From: WTKG01 sp963735005
Lineage (GTDB): Bacteria > Actinomycetota > Actinomycetes > Actinomycetales > Demequinaceae
Length of the DNA: 64,000 bases
NCBI GenBank assembly: GCA_963735005.1
Contig: CAVTJA010000007.1
Span: forward strand, 1 to 64,000
Reading direction: 5' to 3'
Part shown: positions 59,609 through 64,000 of the stretch, piece by piece
Numbering within the stretch: the stretch's first letter is position 1
Layout of the letters: the number at the start of each line of letters is the position of its first letter
Translations under genes and position numbers: made by a program
The notes under the pieces: model-generated
What the model was told of the DNA's origin: nothing
Database searches by the model: none
What the model saw: the letters and a program-made list of their open reading frames with translations, nothing else

Positions 59609-60480
59609 CTATTCAAGGCCGTACCTTTCTTCGGCGCCCCAGAAGAAGACGAGGCCGAAAACCAGCGTGACGACCGCGGCGATCGAGGCCACCGGCCACG
59701 CGGTCGGCTCCAGTGTTCCTGCTCCACGAGAAGTTGCGCCCGGACGAGCGCGATGTAGTCGTGCACCGGGCTGAGCTTGACCACCGCGAGAAGCACGTTG
59801 GCCTGCTCGCGAGGACCTTGTCGAGCGAGTAGAAGATGCCGGAGCTGTAGAAAATGATTCGCGTCAGGAACGGCAGCGATCTGTGTCACGTCGCGGAAGT
59901 GAACCGTGAGCCGCGCGGAGATCAGCGCAACTCCCAAGTTGAAGATCGTCATCAGCGCAAGAGTCGGGAACACGAGTCAACCACGCACCATGACGGGCTC
60001 GCCGAACACGAGAGCGATGACGAAGAGCATGAGACACCATCGGCACCATCTCGAGCACGCGCTGGATAATCACTGACAGCGGCAACAAGAGGCGCGGGAA
60101 GGTGAGACTGCGCACGAGGCCCCGGTTGCCCGTGATCGAACTCGCGCCGCCCGCGAAACTCTTGCGAGAAGTATTCGAAGACGAAGACACCCGACGACAA
60201 GGTACGGGATGAACGGTTCGCAGGCCGCGTGTTGCCGTGGCAGAATGAAACCGAACACCGTGCCATACACGGCAACCATCAGCAGCGGCCTGATTAGCAC
60301 CCACGCCATCCCAAGCCGGCTGGTGCCAAACTCGGCGTCCATGCTGGAATCGCGCGAGCGAGAACGCAAACGCCGCGCCGGTGCCACGTCTCCCTGAGGT
60401 AGTTGCCGAAGCGGCATGCGGCCAGAGATGCGCTCGAGGCCCGCGTCTTCCGCGAGCTTCTGGTAGTCGATCTGGGTCAC
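59609..60480 (-). pseudogene. ABC-2 polysaccharide exporter permease (TagG/Wzm-like), many frameshifts
   Basis: Starts at GTG 60480 with AGGAG ahead (VTQIDYQKLAEDAGLERISG). Fragments in changing frames read GTSRLGMAWVLIRPLLMVAV, YGTVFGFILP, PFIPYLVVG, VFVFEYFSQEF, PTLALMTIFNLGVALISARL, TVHFRDVTQIAAV, NVLLAVVKLSPVHDYIALVR and finally VFFWGAEERYGLE before the stop at 59609. This is an ABC-2 (Wzm/TagG) permease with the usual RDVTQI passage. At least five single-base breaks occur in 870 bases. Either a low-quality stretch or recent loss. It would export the finished glycopolymer. Confidence 0.7.
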
Positions 60481-60601
60481 GCCGCTCCTGTTCGGGGCCA
60501 GGCCTGCGCCGCATGTGGTCGGGCGCACGACGCGCCTCCTGTAGCGGTGAACCACTCTACCGGCATCCCACAGCTGAGCCCGCACGTGAAACAATGCTTG
60601 T

Positions 60602-62026
60602 GTGACCGCCGACTGGAAGTCCCTTGCGGACGCCTCGCCCGCACCCGCACTTGGCCCGCTCGACGGCCGCTACCGGGCCGCGGTCGCCCCGCTCGTCGAC
60701 CATCTTTCCGAGGCCGCGCTCAACCGCGCGCGCGTGCACGTCGAGGTCGAATGGCTGCTCCACCTGTGCGAGCAGGACGCCGTCCCCGGCGCCCCCACGC
60801 TTACGGACGACGACGCCGCCTACTTGCGCGGCATCGTCGCGTCTTTCGGGTCGGAAGAGATCGCTGAGCTGGCGGAGACGGAGCGGGTCACCGTCCACGA
60901 CGTCAAGGCCGTCGAATACTTCCTCAAGAAGCGCCTGGAGCAGGCGCCCCAGGGCAGCGCGCTGCGGGGCGTCACCGAGCTTGTGCACTTCGCGTGCACG
61001 TCCGAGGACATCAACAACCTGTCGTACGCCGTCATGGTGCGCGGCGCCGTCAAGGACGTGTGGCTGCCGGCCGCGCGCGAGCTCGTCAACCAGGTCGCCG
61101 AGGTCGCGCGCACCAACGCCGGGCAGCCGATGCTGTCGCGCACCCACGGCCAGGCCGCCACGCCCACCACGCTTGGCAAGGAATTCGCCGTGCTCGCGCA
61201 CCGACTCGGCCGCCAGGTGCGCCGGGTGGAGGGCCAGGAATTCCTTGGCAAGATCAACGGCGCCACCGGCACCTACGGCGCGCACGTCGCCGCGGTGCCT
61301 GGCACCGACTGGATCGAGGTCTCCCGCACCTTCGTGGAGCACCTCGGGCTCACGTGGAACCCGCTCACCACGCAGATCGAGAGCCACGACTGGCAGGCCG
61401 AGCTGTACGCCGACGTCGCGCGCTTCAACCGCGTGCTTCACAACCTGTCGACCGACGTGTGGACGTACATCTCGCTGGGCTACTTCGCGCAAGTGCGTGG
61501 CCAGGGCACCGTGGGCTCGTCGACGATGCCACACAAGGTCAACCCCATCCGCTTCGAGAACGCCGAGGCCAACCTCGAGCTGTCGTGCGCGCTGCTCGAC
61601 TCGCTCGGCGCGACGCTTGTCACCAGCCGGCTCCAGCGCGACCTCACCGACTCCACCACCCAGCGCAACATCGGCGTCGCCTTCGGCCACTCGCTGCTCG
61701 CGATCGACAACGTCCGCAAGGGCCTGGCGGGGCTGGACGTCAACCCCGACGCCATGGCGCGAGACCTCGACGCCAACTGGGAGGTGCTCGGCGAGGCCGT
61801 CCAGTCGGCCATGCGCGCGGCGGGAATCGCGGGAACGCCCGGCATGGAGAATCCGTACGAGCGGCTCAAGGACCTCACGCGCGGCCGGCGCATCGACGGC
61901 AAGGACCTCGACGCGTTCATCGCGGGCCTTGGACTGCCAGACGACGTCGCCGTGCGGCTCGCTCACATGACCCCCGCGACGTACGTCGGGCTCGCCGCTC
62001 AGCTTGTCGAGTTCCTCGAGGACTGA
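60602..62026 (+). CDS. purB: adenylosuccinate lyase
   Basis: A 474-residue fumarase/aspartase-superfamily enzyme acting twice in purine synthesis (SAICAR to AICAR, adenylosuccinate to AMP). The signature loop GSSTMPHKVNP is at about 304-314, with HFACTSEDINNLSYA and MLSRTHGQAATPTTLGKE giving the catalytic His residues. The start sequence DASPAPALGPLDGRYRAAV and the length fit the E. coli PurB type rather than the shorter B. subtilis type. GTG at 60602 is the start. The gene is free of frameshifts, unlike its left neighbour. Confidence 0.95.
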   Translation: MTADWKSLADASPAPALGPLDGRYRAAVAPLVDHLSEAALNRARVHVEVEWLLHLCEQDAVPGAPTLTDDDAAYLRGIVASFGSEEIAELAETERVTVHDVKAVEYFLKKRLEQAPQGSALRGVTELVHFACTSEDINNLSYAVMVRGAVKDVWLPAARELVNQVAEVARTNAGQPMLSRTHGQAATPTTLGKEFAVLAHRLGRQVRRVEGQEFLGKINGATGTYGAHVAAVPGTDWIEVSRTFVEHLGLTWNPLTTQIESHDWQAELYADVARFNRVLHNLSTDVWTYISLGYFAQVRGQGTVGSSTMPHKVNPIRFENAEANLELSCALLDSLGATLVTSRLQRDLTDSTTQRNIGVAFGHSLLAIDNVRKGLAGLDVNPDAMARDLDANWEVLGEAVQSAMRAAGIAGTPGMENPYERLKDLTRGRRIDGKDLDAFIAGLGLPDDVAVRLAHMTPATYVGLAAQLVEFLED

Positions 62027-62044
62027 CCGGCTTACAGTAGGCCC

Positions 62045-62854
62045 ATGACGTCGACGACGACGGCCGCGGCCAGCACTTCTCAGGAACGTCCCTTGCGCGT
62101 GCGCGTCGAAATCATCATCGTGCTCGGCCTCAGCCTTGGACAGTCCGCGATCTTCGGGATTTGGTGGCTCATCAAGCGCGCCATGGACACCGCGCCGATC
62201 GGCCAGCAGAGCACCACCATCATCCGATCCGCGAGCGACGTGCCGTGGATGGACTTCGCGTACCAGCTGCTCTCCGTGGGCTTCCGGGTCTTCCCTGCGC
62301 TTCTCGCTGTCTACCTGCTCGCGAGCTCCCACGGATCGGCGCTGCGCCGGCTCGGCCTGTTCTGGCGCGGCGAGGGGTCCTCGCCCGTGTGGCGCGACCT
62401 CGCTCGCGGGGCGGGGCTTGCCGCGGTCATCGGGCTGCCCGGGCTGCTGTGGGTGGGCATCGGGCGCGCGCTCGGGTGGACAGTGAAGATCGACACGAGC
62501 GGGCTGCCCAGCGCGTGGTGGGCCGCAACCGTCCTGCTGCTTGGCGCCCTGGCGACAGGAATCCTCGAGGAGACCGTGGCCGTCGGGTACCTCGTCACCC
62601 GCTTGCAGGACGCGCGGTGGGGCGCGCCTGCCGCGATCGCCGCATCGGCGCTATTGCGCGCGCTGTATCACGCGTACCAGGGGCCCGGCATGATGATCGG
62701 AAACGCCGTGATGGGCGCATTGTTCGCCTGGTATTTCGCGCGGACGCGCCGCCTTGGGCCGCTGATCGTCGCCCACGCCGCGATCGACGCGGTGTCGTTC
62801 ATCGGTCCCGACGTGGTGCCGCAGTCGTGGCTCGCGGCGCTTGGCCTCGTGTAG
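62045..62854 (+). CDS. CPBP family intramembrane glutamic endopeptidase
   Basis: A 269-residue membrane protein with the Abi/CAAX-protease motifs: ATGILEETVAVGYLVTRLQD (E-E-x-x-x pair), LLRALYHAYQGPGMMIGN (H), and GPLIVAHAAIDAVSF (H-x-x-x-D/N). Related bacterial proteins process signal peptides or provide bacteriocin immunity. It starts 18 bases after purB, possibly co-transcribed. The second residue after E-E differs from the usual R, so activity is not certain. Confidence 0.85.
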   Translation: MTSTTTAAASTSQERPLRVRVEIIIVLGLSLGQSAIFGIWWLIKRAMDTAPIGQQSTTIIRSASDVPWMDFAYQLLSVGFRVFPALLAVYLLASSHGSALRRLGLFWRGEGSSPVWRDLARGAGLAAVIGLPGLLWVGIGRALGWTVKIDTSGLPSAWWAATVLLLGALATGILEETVAVGYLVTRLQDARWGAPAAIAASALLRALYHAYQGPGMMIGNAVMGALFAWYFARTRRLGPLIVAHAAIDAVSFIGPDVVPQSWLAALGLV

Positions 62855-62881
62855 CGCCTTGCCTATCCCTAGACTCGGGAC

Positions 62882-64000
62882 ATGACCGCGCTCCCGACTG
62901 ATCCCGCGGAGCCCGTCACCGACTCCGGCGCGGTCCACCTCGTGGATACGCCATCCCAACGGGTGCGCCGATTCACGGACCTGCTGCACCTTGGCAGCAC
63001 TCTCATCGGGATCACGCTGATCCTGCTGATCGGCGTGTTTGCGTCCGGCACCACCGAGGGCATTACGTCCGACGTTCGGAGCATCTGGGACGTGCTGCGC
63101 GGCTTCCTCTTGGCGCCGGTCAACATCCTCGAGGGCATCGTGACGTTCATCGTGCCCGCGATCGTGATCGTGTCGCTCGCCTTGCGACGCGAGCCGCGCA
63201 GGATCGTCGAATCGCTCGCCGCGCTGGCGGGCGGCATCGTGATGGCGATCTCGGGCACCGAGATGGTGCGCCTGTGGGGTAGCGCGGACCTGATCAGCTC
63301 GCTGTCGGTGACATCTGACGGGATCGTCGCCGTGACGATGCCCGCCTACCTCGCCGGGCTCGCGGCGATGCTGACGGCGGCGGGGCGGCGCGGGGCTCAG
63401 CGGCCGGTGTCGGTGTCGTGGAACATCATCTGGATCGCTGCCGCGATCGCGGCCATCTCCGGACTCGTCACGCTGCCGGCCGTGCTCGTCACCGTGCTGG
63501 CCGGCCGGGCCACCGGGCTAGCCCTGCGCTACGCGTTCGGGTCCGCCAGCGACCGCGCGTACGGCGCCGCGCTCATGGACGCGATCTCGCGCGCGGGCTT
63601 CACCACCGCGCGGCTGATCCGCATCGACACTCACGACGACTTCGACGACGACGAGGTTGACCAGGTGGGCGCCGCGATGAGCCGCACCCGGCAGGGTCGC
63701 ATCTACGCGCTGACGACGGCAGAGAACCACCAATACATCGTGGTTGCTCTCGACGGCGACCAGCGCGTCGCGGACACCCTCGCGAAGGTGTGGCGGGCCA
63801 TTCGCCTGCGCGGCCTCACCGCCCGCCCGGACGTCAGCCTGCGCCACCTCGCCGAGTCCACCGCGCTGGTGTCACACGCCGCGCGGACCGCCGGGGTGCG
63901 CACCCCGCGCGTCATGGGAATGGCGCACGCGCGCGACACGATGGTGCTCGTCTACCAGCGCCCGAACGACGTGCGCGCGTTCGCCGACCTTGGGCCAGAC
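62882..64000 (+). CDS. polytopic membrane protein, 3' end beyond window (LPG-synthase/kinase-like)
   Basis: Open from ATG 62882 to the window end (at least 373 residues). About five or six helices in the first 230 residues (LIGITLILLIGVFASGTT, TFIVPAIVIVSLALRREP, IIWIAAAIAAISGLVTLPAV), then a cytosolic domain from about 235 with YAFGSASDRAYGAAL, IYALTTAENHQYIVVALDGD and VSHAARTAGVRTPRVMGMAH. The latter resembles the kinase-like part (AarF/phosphotransferase fold) found in actinobacterial membrane proteins that continue into an LPG-synthase-type membrane region. The assignment is tentative because the 3' part is missing. Confidence 0.7.
   Translation, partial: MTALPTDPAEPVTDSGAVHLVDTPSQRVRRFTDLLHLGSTLIGITLILLIGVFASGTTEGITSDVRSIWDVLRGFLLAPVNILEGIVTFIVPAIVIVSLALRREPRRIVESLAALAGGIVMAISGTEMVRLWGSADLISSLSVTSDGIVAVTMPAYLAGLAAMLTAAGRRGAQRPVSVSWNIIWIAAAIAAISGLVTLPAVLVTVLAGRATGLALRYAFGSASDRAYGAALMDAISRAGFTTARLIRIDTHDDFDDDEVDQVGAAMSRTRQGRIYALTTAENHQYIVVALDGDQRVADTLAKVWRAIRLRGLTARPDVSLRHLAESTALVSHAARTAGVRTPRVMGMAHARDTMVLVYQRPNDVRAFADLGPD

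Noticed and set aside
60557..62332. 591-codon minus-strand frame over purB
   Set aside because: Antisense to purB with its full signature. No recognisable domain and shadow composition.

Overview
The window is 64 kb of a high-GC chromosome. Codon use, leaderless starts, GTG starts, DUF4190/septum-formation proteins, a DivIVA-repeat protein and an MmpL-type exporter all point to Actinomycetota, most likely a Micrococcales relative; this placement is inference from gene style, not from a marker gene. There is no rRNA, CRISPR array, integrase or insertion sequence. One tRNA, tRNA-Gly(CCC), is visible.

Layout. 1-5.8 kb is accessory, defence-like DNA: a frameshifted ABC-type ATPase, then on the minus strand a GHKL-ATPase/HELAH-zincin fusion, a PD-(D/E)XK-type nuclease-like protein and an unknown helical protein. 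5.9-9.3 kb is a scarred region in which the 3' end of a pirin gene occurs three times around GyrI-like and DUF3800-like genes. 9.4-23.7 kb is ordinary single genes and short operons (GH5 glycosidase, alpha/beta hydrolase, HNH protein, P1 peptidase, small membrane/regulator operon, PLP racemase, TetR/MFS pair, cupin, HAD phosphatase, APC permease, two FKBP paralogs). 23.9-33.2 kb is transport and membrane biology: TetR plus MacB/FtsX-type ABC exporter, a methyltransferase, a cassette of three paralogous small membrane proteins with an XRE regulator, DUF4386 and MmpL proteins. 33.2-40.7 kb holds cell-envelope/division-associated proteins, the tRNA, two matching terminator hairpins and an intergenic cluster of DnaA-box-like repeats. 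40.8-48.3 kb holds a second DHA2 transporter, a three-gene 2-oxoacid dehydrogenase operon behind twin palindromes, and an aminotransferase. 48.4-60.5 kb is a surface-glycopolymer locus (flippase, sulfotransferase, TagF-like and TarI/IspD-like enzymes, GT2, acyltransferase, GT61, ABC-2 exporter), interrupted by a WXG-like/lipase pair. 60.6-64 kb has purB, a CPBP protease and the start of a membrane protein cut by the window end.

Sequence quality matters here. At least eight genes carry single-base frameshifts that can be repaired by eye, densest at 1-720 and 58850-60480. They look mostly like indel errors rather than decay, so the broken genes are described as their repaired products.

Most likely novel material: the GHKL-zincin/nuclease pair (2.0-4.9 kb), the 12-bp-phased DnaA-box-like repeats at 38.05-38.14 kb, the WXG-like/lipase pair (52.6-54.2 kb) and the three-paralog membrane cassette (28.5-30.1 kb).
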